Source of the DNA: Candidatus Competibacteraceae bacterium
GTDB lineage: Bacteria > Pseudomonadota > Gammaproteobacteria > Competibacterales > Competibacteraceae
NCBI GenBank assembly: GCA_020445005.1
Contig: JAGRHM010000103.1
Span: 1,054 to 20,258, forward strand
Length of the DNA: 19,205 nucleotides
Direction of reading: 5' to 3'
Shown piece after piece: positions 1 through 5,471 of the stretch (position 1 is the first letter of the stretch; every line of letters begins with the position of its first letter). The notes beneath the pieces are model-generated. The model searched no databases and was not told the origin of the DNA. It was given only the letters and a program-made list of their open reading frames with translations. The translations under genes were made by a program, and so were the position numbers.

Positions 1-456
1 GAACAGGAAGCAGAGTCCGCCAGAATCCAGGCCGAGCGCGAGGAACTGGCACGTCTTCGTGCTGCTGAAGAAGAAAGACAAGCCGATGAGCGCCGCATTG
101 CCGAGGAGGCCCGCCGGGATGCTGAAGCGAAGCTAGCTGCTGAGCGCCAGCGCCAGGAAGCCGAGTTGCGCGCCAAGCGTGAACAACAGGAACGCGAAGC
201 CAGAGAAGCCAAAGCACTGCGTGATGCGGAAGAGGCGCGCATCAGAGCCGAACGGGATGCCGTGGAGAAGCAGAAAGCCGAACTCGAATCGCGACGGCGA
301 GAAGAAGAAGTGAAGCAGCGCAAGGCCGAAACCATCGCGGCGATTACCTCGATTGACGATGTCAAGGAGGCTCTGAAGCTGATGAAGATACTGCCCGATG
401 AGGCAATCGATAAAGCTTATGAAATCGGATTCAAGGCCGGATATGAGGCTGAATAA
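1..456 (+). CDS. Coiled-coil phage protein, 5' end missing
   Basis: The reading frame is open from the first base of the window to a TAA at 454-456, so the true start lies upstream; the TTG at 166 is inside the gene. The 151 visible residues begin with about 110 residues of Glu/Arg/Ala/Lys/Gln-rich sequence with heptad-like spacing, which predicts a long charged coiled coil. A short less charged tail follows (about 115-151, with IDDVKEALKLMKILPDEAID) that probably forms a small helical domain. I cannot assign a function: such coiled coils occur in phage recombination accessory proteins and in structural proteins. The next gene starts one base after the stop, so they are probably cotranscribed. 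That it is a real gene is well supported; its role is unknown. Confidence 0.8.
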   Translation, partial: EQEAESARIQAEREELARLRAAEEERQADERRIAEEARRDAEAKLAAERQRQEAELRAKREQQEREAREAKALRDAEEARIRAERDAVEKQKAELESRRREEEVKQRKAETIAAITSIDDVKEALKLMKILPDEAIDKAYEIGFKAGYEAE

Positions 457-457
457 A

Positions 458-829
458 ATGCGAAAAGTCATCGTTTCAGAAGAAAAATGGTGCAATGAGC
501 ACAAGCGACTCGAACGAGTCGATTTGTACGAAGCATTGTTTCACCAGTTCGGCACCGATGAATGCGGTGAAAACGTCGCGGCCACGGTTGCGATTGTCGA
601 GAGGATCGACAACGGACAAGTTGAAGTCGTGTTTCCGGGGAATATTCGGTTTGTTGATAGGGAAGAATCAAGCGTTCCAGCAGTAGGCAAGACTCATAGC
701 CCACTATCTGAATTGATGATTTCAGATATTGTTTACCGTCTCGGTCTGCATCCTTCGGTGAAGGTGTTATCTCTATCGCTAATACAATTCGCCCGCGCCA
801 TCGAAGCGGCGCACGGGATTGGAGAATAG
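458..829 (+). CDS. Conserved phage hypothetical protein
   Basis: This encodes 123 residues from the ATG at 458, one base after the previous stop. A GAGG at 444-447 is well placed as ribosome binding site. An in-frame ATG at 398 would overlap the upstream gene by 59 bases and lacks such a site, so 458 is preferred. The C-terminal segment FARAIEAAHGIGE resembles a tail found on many small hypothetical proteins of proteobacterial phages, from memory. The middle is a mixed alpha/beta sequence with no catalytic motif that I recognise, no signal peptide and no membrane segment. The next gene follows after two bases, continuing the operon. No function can be proposed. Confidence 0.8.
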   Translation: MRKVIVSEEKWCNEHKRLERVDLYEALFHQFGTDECGENVAATVAIVERIDNGQVEVVFPGNIRFVDREESSVPAVGKTHSPLSELMISDIVYRLGLHPSVKVLSLSLIQFARAIEAAHGIGE

Positions 830-831
830 CC

Positions 832-1092
832 ATGACCGCCAAACTTGTTTCGATCCGCGCTCGATCCGGCGACGATTTGACGCCAGCGCCAACTTGCCGT
901 CCCGTCCAGACCATCAGCCAGCGCCGACTGATTCAATCAACGATTTGGCCGGTCGTCCAGACGCGAATGAGCAATGCCGCGATCCGTGCTACACAGCCAC
1001 GCATCCGAATCAGCGCTGCATGGGTGCGGTCTATTTTGCTGGTGGTTGCTGCGACGGCGTTGTCTTGTGCGATTATCTGGTGGACGCTATGA
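832..1092 (+). CDS. Small single-pass membrane protein
   Basis: This encodes 86 residues from the ATG at 832, two bases after the upstream stop. The first 60 residues are polar and Arg-rich. The C-terminus (about 62-86, AWVRSILLVVAATALSCAIIWW) is one hydrophobic helix ending almost at the last residue, as in a tail-anchored or single-pass inner-membrane protein. An overlapping frame beginning at 819 is open across the same stretch, but only its 3' part (from 1089) looks like a real protein. The stop TGA overlaps the next start as ATGA at 1089-1092, which supports this frame as the translated one. The function is unknown; a role in superinfection exclusion or envelope modification is speculation. 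Confidence 0.7.
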   Translation: MTAKLVSIRARSGDDLTPAPTCRPVQTISQRRLIQSTIWPVVQTRMSNAAIRATQPRIRISAAWVRSILLVVAATALSCAIIWWTL

Positions 1093-1298
1093 AAAACTGC
1101 ACCGGATGTAAATACGCTGACTGGCAGCGGACAAAATCAGGCAATCTGCATCCGTCTGGTGATGGAGAATGCACTTACGAGGTCAAGCGCCCTGTTGTTC
1201 CGTCAGGAATGAGTATGAGCTTTCATATTTCCGGCGGATTCATTAATAGGCGGCGAGAATTACGCGATCACTGCCCATGCTACGAGGCCAAAAAATGA
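1089..1298 (+). CDS. Small cysteine-rich, probable zinc-binding phage protein
   Basis: This encodes 69 residues from the ATG at 1089, overlapping the previous stop by ATGA. A longer in-frame opening begins at 819, but its extra part is antisense-like shadow sequence of low plausibility. The protein opens with C4-x2-C7, continues with the segment KYADWQRTKSGNLHPSGDG and C28, and ends with HCPC (C62, C64). Five Cys and nearby His residues suggest a bound zinc ion. Proteins with this CxxC-x-x-ADW-x-LHPSGDGxC pattern are familiar as small hypotheticals of proteobacterial phages. No enzyme activity is evident; a nucleic-acid or protein-binding zinc knuckle is the likeliest reading. It is coupled to the next gene by another ATGA. 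Confidence 0.82.
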   Translation: MKNCTGCKYADWQRTKSGNLHPSGDGECTYEVKRPVVPSGMSMSFHISGGFINRRRELRDHCPCYEAKK

Positions 1299-1705
1299 CC
1301 GATTTTAAATTCAAGGTTGACGAACATGTCCGCAAAGTTGGCGGCAGCTATCAAGCGACCGGAACGATTAAGTCCGCATTCCTCGCTGATGACGGAACCG
1401 CGCGCTATGTATTCCGCTTCGATAATCCGCCAGGGTTGCTGCATATATTTAATGAGGGGAATCTTGAGAAGATCAACAAGATTGATCCGGTTATTGTCGG
1501 GCTGACCGAAGACCAGCAGCTCCAGATTTTAGGAATCATGGGAGAGCTCGGAAGAATGGCGTCTGAAGGAACTCCAGGGATGGCGATAGCGCAAGTGTTT
1601 GACGATCACATGCGAGTCGAGCTGCTCAGCAACGAGCAAGGCATGAAAATTAAAGCTGCTTTGGGCAGAAGCGGATCAAGAACGATAACTTCGGCGTGGG
1701 ATTGA
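1295..1705 (+). CDS. Conserved phage protein with KOW/SH3-like N-terminus
   Basis: This encodes 136 residues from the ATG at 1295, overlapping the previous TGA; GAGG at 1284-1287 is the likely ribosome binding site. An upstream in-frame TTG at 1277 is unnecessary. Residues 1-60 (VDEHVRKVGGSYQATGTIKSAF...YVFRFDNPPGLLHIFNEGNLE) read as a small beta-barrel, and I recognise this segment as a recurrent small phage and prophage protein family of unknown function. The C-terminal 75 residues are helical, with a LTEDQQLQILGIMGEL segment, and may be a separate domain fused to the barrel. There is no catalytic motif. The barrel could act as a protein or nucleic-acid contact module, which is inference from fold type only. 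Confidence 0.82.
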   Translation: MTDFKFKVDEHVRKVGGSYQATGTIKSAFLADDGTARYVFRFDNPPGLLHIFNEGNLEKINKIDPVIVGLTEDQQLQILGIMGELGRMASEGTPGMAIAQVFDDHMRVELLSNEQGMKIKAALGRSGSRTITSAWD

Positions 1706-1706
1706 T

Positions 1707-1925
1707 ATGAACGATTTTATTGTTGTTCTGGAAAATAACGAAATTAAAGTAAAGAAAGATGGCGGTGAATATCTTGCTATCTACCCATCTCCGATAGGGA
1801 GTAAGCTAAGCGTTGGCTTGTATGCTTGTCTGATTGGAGGATTCTCAGAAGCAGAAGCTCAAGCTCGCGCTTATGTCGAGGCATTCGCATTAGCTAGAAA
1901 GACGTGGCCTGAGCTTGTCAAATGA
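1707..1925 (+). CDS. Small hypothetical protein
   Basis: This encodes 72 residues from the ATG at 1707, one base after the previous stop, ending in an ATGA overlap with the next gene. The N-terminal half is beta-rich (DFIVVLENNEIKVKKDGGEYLAIYPS). The C-terminal half contains FSEAEAQARAYVEAFALARKTWP, a clear amphipathic helix with aromatic residues. The gene looks AT-richer than the packaging genes, as do the following two genes, which suggests a recently acquired accessory block. I recognise no family. The tight coupling on both sides supports its being real. Confidence 0.72.
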   Translation: MNDFIVVLENNEIKVKKDGGEYLAIYPSPIGSKLSVGLYACLIGGFSEAEAQARAYVEAFALARKTWPELVK

Positions 1926-2380
1926 ACATAAAAAGCCTAACTCCAAAACAACGAAAAACGCTAGAGGGCCTCGCAAAATTAGGGCATCCGGCAAAGCGAC
2001 TTGAAATTGCTCAATCTGGCGGAATCGATGGGACTCAAGCCGCTCATGCGCTTAGTAGGCTCGAAGCATACGGTTTTTGCGAAAACGATGACGAATATCA
2101 ATGGACGATTACCGAGGCCGGGAAATCGATATTGCTAAGCCTAGAAATAGAAGATAGGGAAGCCAATAATAAAGACGCGAGTAATTCTGATGAAGAACCT
2201 GCTCATAGCCTAGAAGACGAAATTAAGGCGTTACGCGGAAAGATTCGATATGCGCCGGACTTCTCAACATCCGATGCGGCTTTTGTGTGCAAAGCGCTCA
2301 GTGAAGAACTAGCCGATATGCCGTCTATCGCAATGATACTCGCTAAAATGGCTAGATATTGGGATGGGCTAAAGTCATGA
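1922..2380 (+). CDS. Winged-helix-like protein
   Basis: This encodes 152 residues from the ATG at 1922, overlapping the upstream stop. Residues 5-75 follow a winged helix-turn-helix layout: LTPKQRKTLEGLAKLG (helix 1), PAKRLEIAQSG (helix 2), DGTQAAHALSRLEAYGFCE (recognition helix), then YQWTITEAGKSILLS, which looks like the wing and the closing helix seen in MarR/PadR-type domains. An acidic linker (about 82-105) and a second helical region (SLEDEIKALRGKI to the end) follow, probably for oligomerisation. A phage transcriptional regulator is a reasonable inference, but the operator is unknown and no paired promoter is seen next to it. A structural or replication winged helix is the alternative. 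Confidence 0.72.
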   Translation: MNIKSLTPKQRKTLEGLAKLGHPAKRLEIAQSGGIDGTQAAHALSRLEAYGFCENDDEYQWTITEAGKSILLSLEIEDREANNKDASNSDEEPAHSLEDEIKALRGKIRYAPDFSTSDAAFVCKALSEELADMPSIAMILAKMARYWDGLKS

Positions 2381-2733
2381 TCGTGTACAGAGTGCAAGAT
2401 AGCTTAGGACGCGGGCCGTGGAAGCCCGGATTTTCTCACAAATGGGTGATAGATAGACCGGATCACGCTAATTTGATTCCTTATTTTCAGGAATGGCCTG
2501 ACTTTGATCCTAAAAAAGATAGGCTTCCAGGTGAATCTATTGGATGCGGTTGCCTATCAGTTCCTCAATTGCAGAGGTGGTTTACAAAAAATGAAATGTT
2601 AATTCTTAGCTTCCACGGGTATCGCGCGGTGGGAGTTTGCGCTGATCGGCTAATAAGGCATAGCGATATTCAATGCATATTCGCCGTGAGAGGCTCTATT
2701 AATGATAAATCGTATAGGATAAACCTTTATTGA
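2377..2733 (+). CDS. Hypothetical phage protein
   Basis: This encodes 118 residues from the ATG at 2377, overlapping the previous TGA (ATGA). The ORF extends to an in-frame ATG at 2359, but the overlap start is more typical here. The sequence is rich in aromatic residues and Cys (SIGCGCLSVPQLQRWFTKNEMLILSFHGYRAVGVC) and has mixed alpha/beta character. It has no signal peptide, membrane helix or catalytic motif that I can name. The GCGC pair plus a third Cys might coordinate metal. The stop overlaps the TTG start of a tiny gene at 2730. The gene is AT-rich relative to the terminase-capsid region. The function is unknown. Confidence 0.75.
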   Translation: MIVYRVQDSLGRGPWKPGFSHKWVIDRPDHANLIPYFQEWPDFDPKKDRLPGESIGCGCLSVPQLQRWFTKNEMLILSFHGYRAVGVCADRLIRHSDIQCIFAVRGSINDKSYRINLY

Positions 2734-2864
2734 CATTTGGCGACGGTGAGCGAGAATGGTATGAAATACAAGAACGCACCGGAGTCAGCGTAGAGCGCGC
2801 TAATGAAATGGCAGAAGTGATTGACGATGTGTTTAAACGGTATTTCGAGAGGAATGGATGCTGA
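2730..2864 (+). CDS. 44-residue protein with TTG start
   Basis: This short frame begins with TTG at 2730, overlapping the upstream TGA as TTGA, and ends with TGA at 2862-2864, overlapping the next ATG as TGATG. The product starts MTFGDGEREWYEIQERTGVS and ends FKRYFERNGC. It is acidic and predicted mostly helical, with a WYEIQERTGVSVERANEMAE segment that could be a small helix-turn-helix. It fills an otherwise empty 130-base gap in a region where every gene touches its neighbours, which is the main argument that it is translated. No AUG start exists upstream in this frame before the overlap. The function is unknown. Confidence 0.6.
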   Translation: MTFGDGEREWYEIQERTGVSVERANEMAEVIDDVFKRYFERNGC

Positions 2865-3052
2865 TGACTAAACTTATCCGCATCGAAGCCCCTTACTTTG
2901 TCGCCGGCTGTGAGTGGATCAAGACCGGCGATACCTGGAAAGTCAACCCAAAGGCTTGCGCGCCAATTCTGAAGTGGATTGTCAAGATGAATCCAATTCA
3001 GGCAAGGAGGTATTTAATTTCGAAAGGCTGGAAATGGGAGTGGATTGTATGA
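2864..3052 (+). CDS. Small conserved phage protein
   Basis: This encodes 62 residues from the ATG at 2864. An alternative ATG at 2858 sits too close to the GAGAGGAA at 2847-2854 to use it well, whereas 2864 has ideal spacing. The sequence (MTKLIRIEAPYFVAGCEW, then APILKWIVKMNPIQARRYLISKGWKWEWIV) matches from memory a widespread small hypothetical family of proteobacterial phages, usually found among early genes. The C-terminus is Trp- and Lys-rich and probably forms a helix-loop-helix. There is no catalytic motif. It overlaps the next gene by ATGA at 3049-3052, keeping translational coupling. Confidence 0.82.
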   Translation: MTKLIRIEAPYFVAGCEWIKTGDTWKVNPKACAPILKWIVKMNPIQARRYLISKGWKWEWIV

Positions 3053-3432
3053 GCGCCTGTTACTGTGGAGATTATTCGGCTCCCGAGTTTTTTATTCAGC
3101 ATCGACGTAAAGCAAAAAAGATTCATCGCTGCTATGAATGCGGCAGTGAAATACAAAAAGGCGAATCGTATCAGGCTGACTCTGGAAAATGGGAAGGCGA
3201 TGTAATGACCTACAAAACATGTCATCGATGCATGGCGCTACGGGATTTCGTGCAAGCGCACATTCCATGTTTTTGTTGGGGGTTCGGGAATATGCGTGAA
3301 GACGTGCTGAATGCAGCACTGGAACATGCGGATGAAGCGCCAGGACTATTGTTTGGCGCGTATCGAAGAGAGATTTTGATTAGAAGGAGCCGCTCCGAAG
3401 CCGAACACGGAGTCCATTACAGGATTGCATAG
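3049..3432 (+). CDS. Zinc-ribbon-like cysteine-rich protein
   Basis: This encodes 127 residues from the ATG at 3049, overlapping the preceding TGA. The frame stays open upstream to 2914, but that part shadows the previous gene. Two CxxC pairs (C28/C31 in HRCYECG and C58/C61 in KTCHRC) about 27 residues apart form a likely zinc ribbon. Additional Cys are at positions 4, 6, 74 and 76. The central IQKGESYQADSGKWEGDVMTYKTC segment resembles a common phage hypothetical family with the pattern AxxxHRCxECGxxIxxGExY. The role is probably binding to protein or nucleic acid; no enzymatic residues are evident. It is followed by a gene one base after its TAG. Confidence 0.82.
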   Translation: MSACYCGDYSAPEFFIQHRRKAKKIHRCYECGSEIQKGESYQADSGKWEGDVMTYKTCHRCMALRDFVQAHIPCFCWGFGNMREDVLNAALEHADEAPGLLFGAYRREILIRRSRSEAEHGVHYRIA

Positions 3433-3433
3433 C

Positions 3434-3817
3434 ATGAATATACAATATCTTATTGACGGTTTTAGCGCGCAAATGCAACGAGAGCGCGCAAAAACGCAGA
3501 TGACGCTTGGTCAGCTAATTGGGGCGCTTGAGAAAATGCCGGGCGGAGCGGTGGTAGCGAACATCCATGGCGCTCACAGCTATCGCGGTTACTACGATGA
3601 CCTAGCATTTAAGCGATCCGAAGGTACGCGCCACGCTTCTGATTTGCTGGCTGAATGCAAGTCGGCAATGGGAAAGGCATTCGAAGGCTACAAGGGGGGG
3701 CGATATGTGATGGGCGAGCTGACGCCGGTTTGGATTGCTAGCTACGGATGTTGCGGAGTAAAGCTAATCGCGCTGCACGACGATGGAGGCATCGCCGTGG
3801 CTGATGACGAATTCTGA
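3434..3817 (+). CDS. Conserved phage hypothetical protein
   Basis: This encodes 127 residues from the ATG at 3434, one base after the upstream stop; AGGA at 3421-3424 is correctly spaced. A TTG at 3425 is also in frame but lies right against the AGGA. The sequence contains MTLGQLIGALEKMPGGAVVANIHGAHSYRGYYDDLAF, FEGYKGGRYVMGELTPVWIASYG and a C-terminal HDDGGIAVADDEF. I recognise this as a recurrent small protein family of proteobacterial phages, of unknown function. It appears to be a compact alpha/beta domain. It is the last gene of the left accessory run: an 86-base gene-free gap with a promoter follows, and no terminator is obvious between them. Confidence 0.85.
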   Translation: MNIQYLIDGFSAQMQRERAKTQMTLGQLIGALEKMPGGAVVANIHGAHSYRGYYDDLAFKRSEGTRHASDLLAECKSAMGKAFEGYKGGRYVMGELTPVWIASYGCCGVKLIALHDDGGIAVADDEF

Positions 3818-3857
3818 CCGTCGGCCCGGCTAGGAAAAAATATTTTCGCTACCCCTC

Positions 3858-3885
3858 TTGCATCGTAAGTATACCCGCGTATACT
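3858..3885 (+). promoter_or_regulatory. Sigma70-like promoter of the small mini-operon
   Basis: A TTGCAT (-35, 3858-3863) is separated by 16 bases from a TATACT (-10, 3880-3885). Transcription would begin near 3892, giving a leader of about 42 bases before the ATG at 3934. The -10 box lies inside the right arm of an inverted repeat, so the promoter is probably repressible. It is the first gap of any length after a run of touching genes, which supports a new transcription start. This is motif matching by eye only. Confidence 0.6.
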
Positions 3886-3886
3886 T
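3867..3886. promoter_or_regulatory. Inverted-repeat operator candidate
   Basis: AAGTATAC (3867-3874) and GTATACTT (3879-3886) are perfect 8-base inverted arms around CCGC. The right arm contains the promoter -10 hexamer, so a dimer or tetramer bound here would block RNA polymerase. A ribbon-helix-helix protein is encoded about 500 bases downstream in the same predicted transcript and is the natural candidate ligand, by inference. Confidence 0.6.
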
Positions 3887-3933
3887 GTAGTCAAGGGTAA
3901 GGCATGGGGCCGGACCTAAGCGGGGTAACTAAG

Positions 3934-4158
3934 ATGAACTCGAAATCACAGCATTGCGTGCTGGAAGGTTGGGCGGAAATCGCTGGATTGGAAGTTATGG
4001 CAAAACGAACGGGAAAATGGAATCCGTCGATTTTTGAAATGAAAGCGAGGGCTGTGGCCTACGTTATGGAATATAAGGAATGGTGGAGCGGGTACATTGT
4101 GAACCCAGGGAAAGGAAATTTCATTTTCCGCCCTGATATTAAGCATTGCCCGTACTGA
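3934..4158 (+). CDS. Hypothetical protein, first gene of mini-operon
   Basis: This encodes 74 residues from the ATG at 3934. The frame is open from an ATG at 3904, but the 3901-3933 stretch strongly resembles the untranslated leader of the next gene (4173-4207), and both end in ATGAAC, so 3934 is chosen; GGGG at 3922-3925 could serve as ribosome binding site. The protein is Trp-, Lys- and Tyr-rich (LEGWAEIAGLEVMAKRTGKWNPSIFEMKARAVAYVMEYKEWWSGYIV). It looks like a basic helical domain followed by a beta-rich tail ending in KHCPY. No known family or motif is recognised. It is probably cotranscribed with the following three genes. Confidence 0.65.
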   Translation: MNSKSQHCVLEGWAEIAGLEVMAKRTGKWNPSIFEMKARAVAYVMEYKEWWSGYIVNPGKGNFIFRPDIKHCPY

Positions 4159-4207
4159 CAACTATGAAGAGCGGCATGGGGACAGACCAAAGAGGAAGGG
4201 GAACGAG

Positions 4208-4399
4208 ATGAACAAATTCACCAAACGGCAAGAACGCACTTACATGGCCTCCCGTCACCCTGGAATGATATTTAGGCATGGCGCATGGGTAGGAAATGAC
4301 TGGACCGGCATGGATCGTCAGGAGGTATTAGCAGAGATGCAGGCAGAAATAGAATTGGCGAATGCGGGCGTAGCTAAAATTCCCGCATGGGTCGGCTGA
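4208..4399 (+). CDS. Small hypothetical protein
   Basis: This encodes 63 residues from the ATG at 4208, with a strong purine-rich site (GAGGAAGGGG, 4192-4201) just upstream. The N-terminal half is basic and aromatic (RQERTYMASRHPGMIFRHGAWVGNDW). The C-terminal half is an acidic helix (MDRQEVLAEMQAEIELANAG). I recognise no family. Its 49-base upstream leader is a near copy of the leader of the preceding gene. The stop overlaps the next start (TGATG at 4397-4401), so it is translationally coupled to the ribbon-helix-helix gene. Confidence 0.72.
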   Translation: MNKFTKRQERTYMASRHPGMIFRHGAWVGNDWTGMDRQEVLAEMQAEIELANAGVAKIPAWVG

Positions 4400-4599
4400 T
4401 GCTTAACTCCACCACCCCAGCATCCCGCGCCGCCCGCCGCGCCGCGACGAGGCGGCAAGAGGCTAAGCGCAAAGCGGATGGATGGCGCAAGGTCACGGTT
4501 TGGTTGCCGCCCGATGCGGTGGCTAGGCTTGATCGGCTTGCCGAGTGGCACGGCGGGATAGGAGCGGCGATTGAGGCCGAGCTGTCAAAAAAAACATAG
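4399..4599 (+). CDS. Ribbon-helix-helix (CopG/Arc-type) DNA-binding protein
   Basis: This encodes 66 residues from the ATG at 4399, overlapping the preceding TGA; an in-frame ATG at 4387 would add four residues. A basic Ala/Arg N-terminal arm (about 8-30) precedes a ribbon-helix-helix signature: strand WRKVTVWL, helix A PPDAVARLDRLAEWHG, and helix B GIGAAIEAELSKK. In this family the strand pairs in a dimer and inserts into the DNA major groove, and members commonly repress their own operons at short inverted repeats. That fits the dyad at 3867-3886 upstream of this operon. An antitoxin role is possible, but no toxin is recognised next to it. The target site is inference; the fold assignment is from residue pattern. 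Confidence 0.75.
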   Translation: MLNSTTPASRAARRAATRRQEAKRKADGWRKVTVWLPPDAVARLDRLAEWHGGIGAAIEAELSKKT

Positions 4600-4609
4600 G
4601 AGTTTTAAA

Positions 4610-4807
4610 ATGAAAACCTGCGCTGAAGCATTAAGCATCATTCGTGCGTCATTACATGATGCCGAAAGGATCATCGACGCATTGGCCGACCAAGCGCCCG
4701 GCGCATTTTATGCCGATGACTGCCGCCCGTTAATCGCTCGCGCGAGGCGGGTACAGCGTGAACTCGATAGAGGTGAGCCCATGGCTCGTGCTCTCATATT
4801 CTCATAA
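4610..4807 (+). CDS. Small helical hypothetical protein
   Basis: This encodes 65 residues from the ATG at 4610, preceded by a clear AGGAG at 4598-4602 with seven-base spacing. The ORF extends upstream to 4571 but only over the end of the previous gene. The product is largely helical (ALSIIRASLHDAERIIDALADQ, then PLIARARRVQRELDRGE) with two Cys. It probably forms a helical hairpin or dimer. No family is recognised. It is the last gene before an intrinsic terminator that begins 11 bases after its stop, so it closes the mini-operon. Confidence 0.75.
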   Translation: MKTCAEALSIIRASLHDAERIIDALADQAPGAFYADDCRPLIARARRVQRELDRGEPMARALIFS

Positions 4808-4817
4808 ACAAAACATC

Positions 4818-4841
4818 AAGCCCGCCTCGCGCGGGCTTTTT
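4818..4841 (+). terminator. Rho-independent terminator
   Basis: AAGCCCGC (4818-4825) pairs perfectly with GCGGGCTT (4831-4838) across a five-base loop, and a run of five T ends the element (4837-4841). It lies 11 bases after the stop of the mini-operon's last gene and upstream of the terminase promoter region, separating the early and late transcription units. Confidence 0.88.
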
Positions 4842-4861
4842 CGTGCCTTACGAAAAAACTA

Positions 4862-4917
4862 TTGACTTTTTGATCTGTATAGTTTATTAGAACATTATCA
4901 TGTGCACATGTTATAAT
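4862..4917 (+). promoter_or_regulatory. Late (terminase) promoter region, two candidates
   Basis: Candidate one is TTGACT (4862-4867), 17 bases, then TATTAG (4885-4890). Candidate two is an extended -10, TG-T-TATAAT (4909-4917), without a good -35. Candidate two would start RNA at about 4924, immediately before the ATG at 4926, giving a nearly leaderless message; candidate one would give a leader of about 29 bases. The region is AT-rich and follows a terminator, so a promoter is expected here. Confidence 0.65.
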
Positions 4918-4920
4918 GTT
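4891..4920. promoter_or_regulatory. Nested dyad operator candidate at terminase promoter
   Basis: A perfect 12-base palindrome, CATGTGCACATG (4899-4910), is flanked by AACATTAT (4891-4898) and its reverse complement ATAATGTT (4913-4920). The right flank covers most of the TATAAT box. The outer and inner dyads are off-centre by one base, so two proteins or two modes of binding are possible. In RNA the palindrome could also fold as a small hairpin. Confidence 0.6.
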
Positions 4921-4925
4921 ACGAG

Positions 4926-5471
4926 ATGGCGCTGAAGCCTCAGCAGGCGAAGTTCGTCACGGAGTACGTCAAGGACTGGAATGCGACCCAGGCGGCGATC
5001 CGTGCTGGCTATAGCGAGAGAACAGCCCAAGAGCAAAGCTCGCGGCTGTTATCAAATGTTATGGTTCAAGAAGCCATCCAAGATCAGCTCGACGCTCAGC
5101 AAGCTCGAACGCTAATCACCGCTGATCGCATACTCAGAGAGTACGGTCGTATTGGATTTCTCGATACTCGAAAGCTCTTCGACGAAAACGGCGCGCTCAA
5201 GAAAATAACGGAACTCGATATTGACACTCAGGCCGCAATCGCCGGGATTGATGTCGTCACTACTGGAAACGCGGAACTGGGCGTTGGCGAGATTACAAAG
5301 ATCAAGATCGCGGATCGTAAGGGCGCGCTAGATTCGATGGCGCGCTGCTTGATGATGTTTAACGACAAGCTAGCGCTAACCGGGGCCAATGGCGGACCCA
5401 TCGAATATCGACGTGTTCAGGAAATGAGCGACGATGAGCTTTTGCGAATCGCGTCCGAATCTGGCGATTAA
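4926..5471 (+). CDS. terS: Terminase small subunit
   Basis: This encodes 181 residues from the ATG at 4926. The N-terminus (LKPQQAKFVTEYVKDWNATQ) followed by AAIRAGYSERTAQEQSSRLL is the helix-turn-helix opening of the Terminase_2 small-subunit family, which recognises the packaging site on phage DNA and recruits the large subunit. The middle (TADRILREYGRIGFLDTRKLFDENGALKKITELD) and AAIAGIDVVTT match the oligomerisation part, and the tail carries the usual ADRKGALDSMARCLMMF segment. Length is typical. There is no convincing ribosome binding site, only ACGAG touching the ATG, which is consistent with leaderless or weakly initiated translation. The 3' end overlaps terL by 38 bases. Confidence 0.92.
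   Translation: MALKPQQAKFVTEYVKDWNATQAAIRAGYSERTAQEQSSRLLSNVMVQEAIQDQLDAQQARTLITADRILREYGRIGFLDTRKLFDENGALKKITELDIDTQAAIAGIDVVTTGNAELGVGEITKIKIADRKGALDSMARCLMMFNDKLALTGANGGPIEYRRVQEMSDDELLRIASESGD

Noticed and set aside
819..1088. N-terminal extension of the cysteine-rich 1089 gene
   Set aside because: The same stretch encodes a membrane protein in another frame that ends in an ATGA overlap exactly at 1089, so the short start is preferred.
3904..3933. Earlier ATG for the first mini-operon gene
   Set aside because: The segment resembles a non-coding leader repeated at 4173-4207, so the start at 3934 is more likely, though 3904 cannot be excluded.
4399..4807. Toxin-antitoxin pair formed by the ribbon-helix-helix gene and its downstream neighbour
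   Set aside because: The downstream protein has no toxin family motif (no RelE, PIN, Fic or CcdB features), so only an autoregulated unit is claimed.
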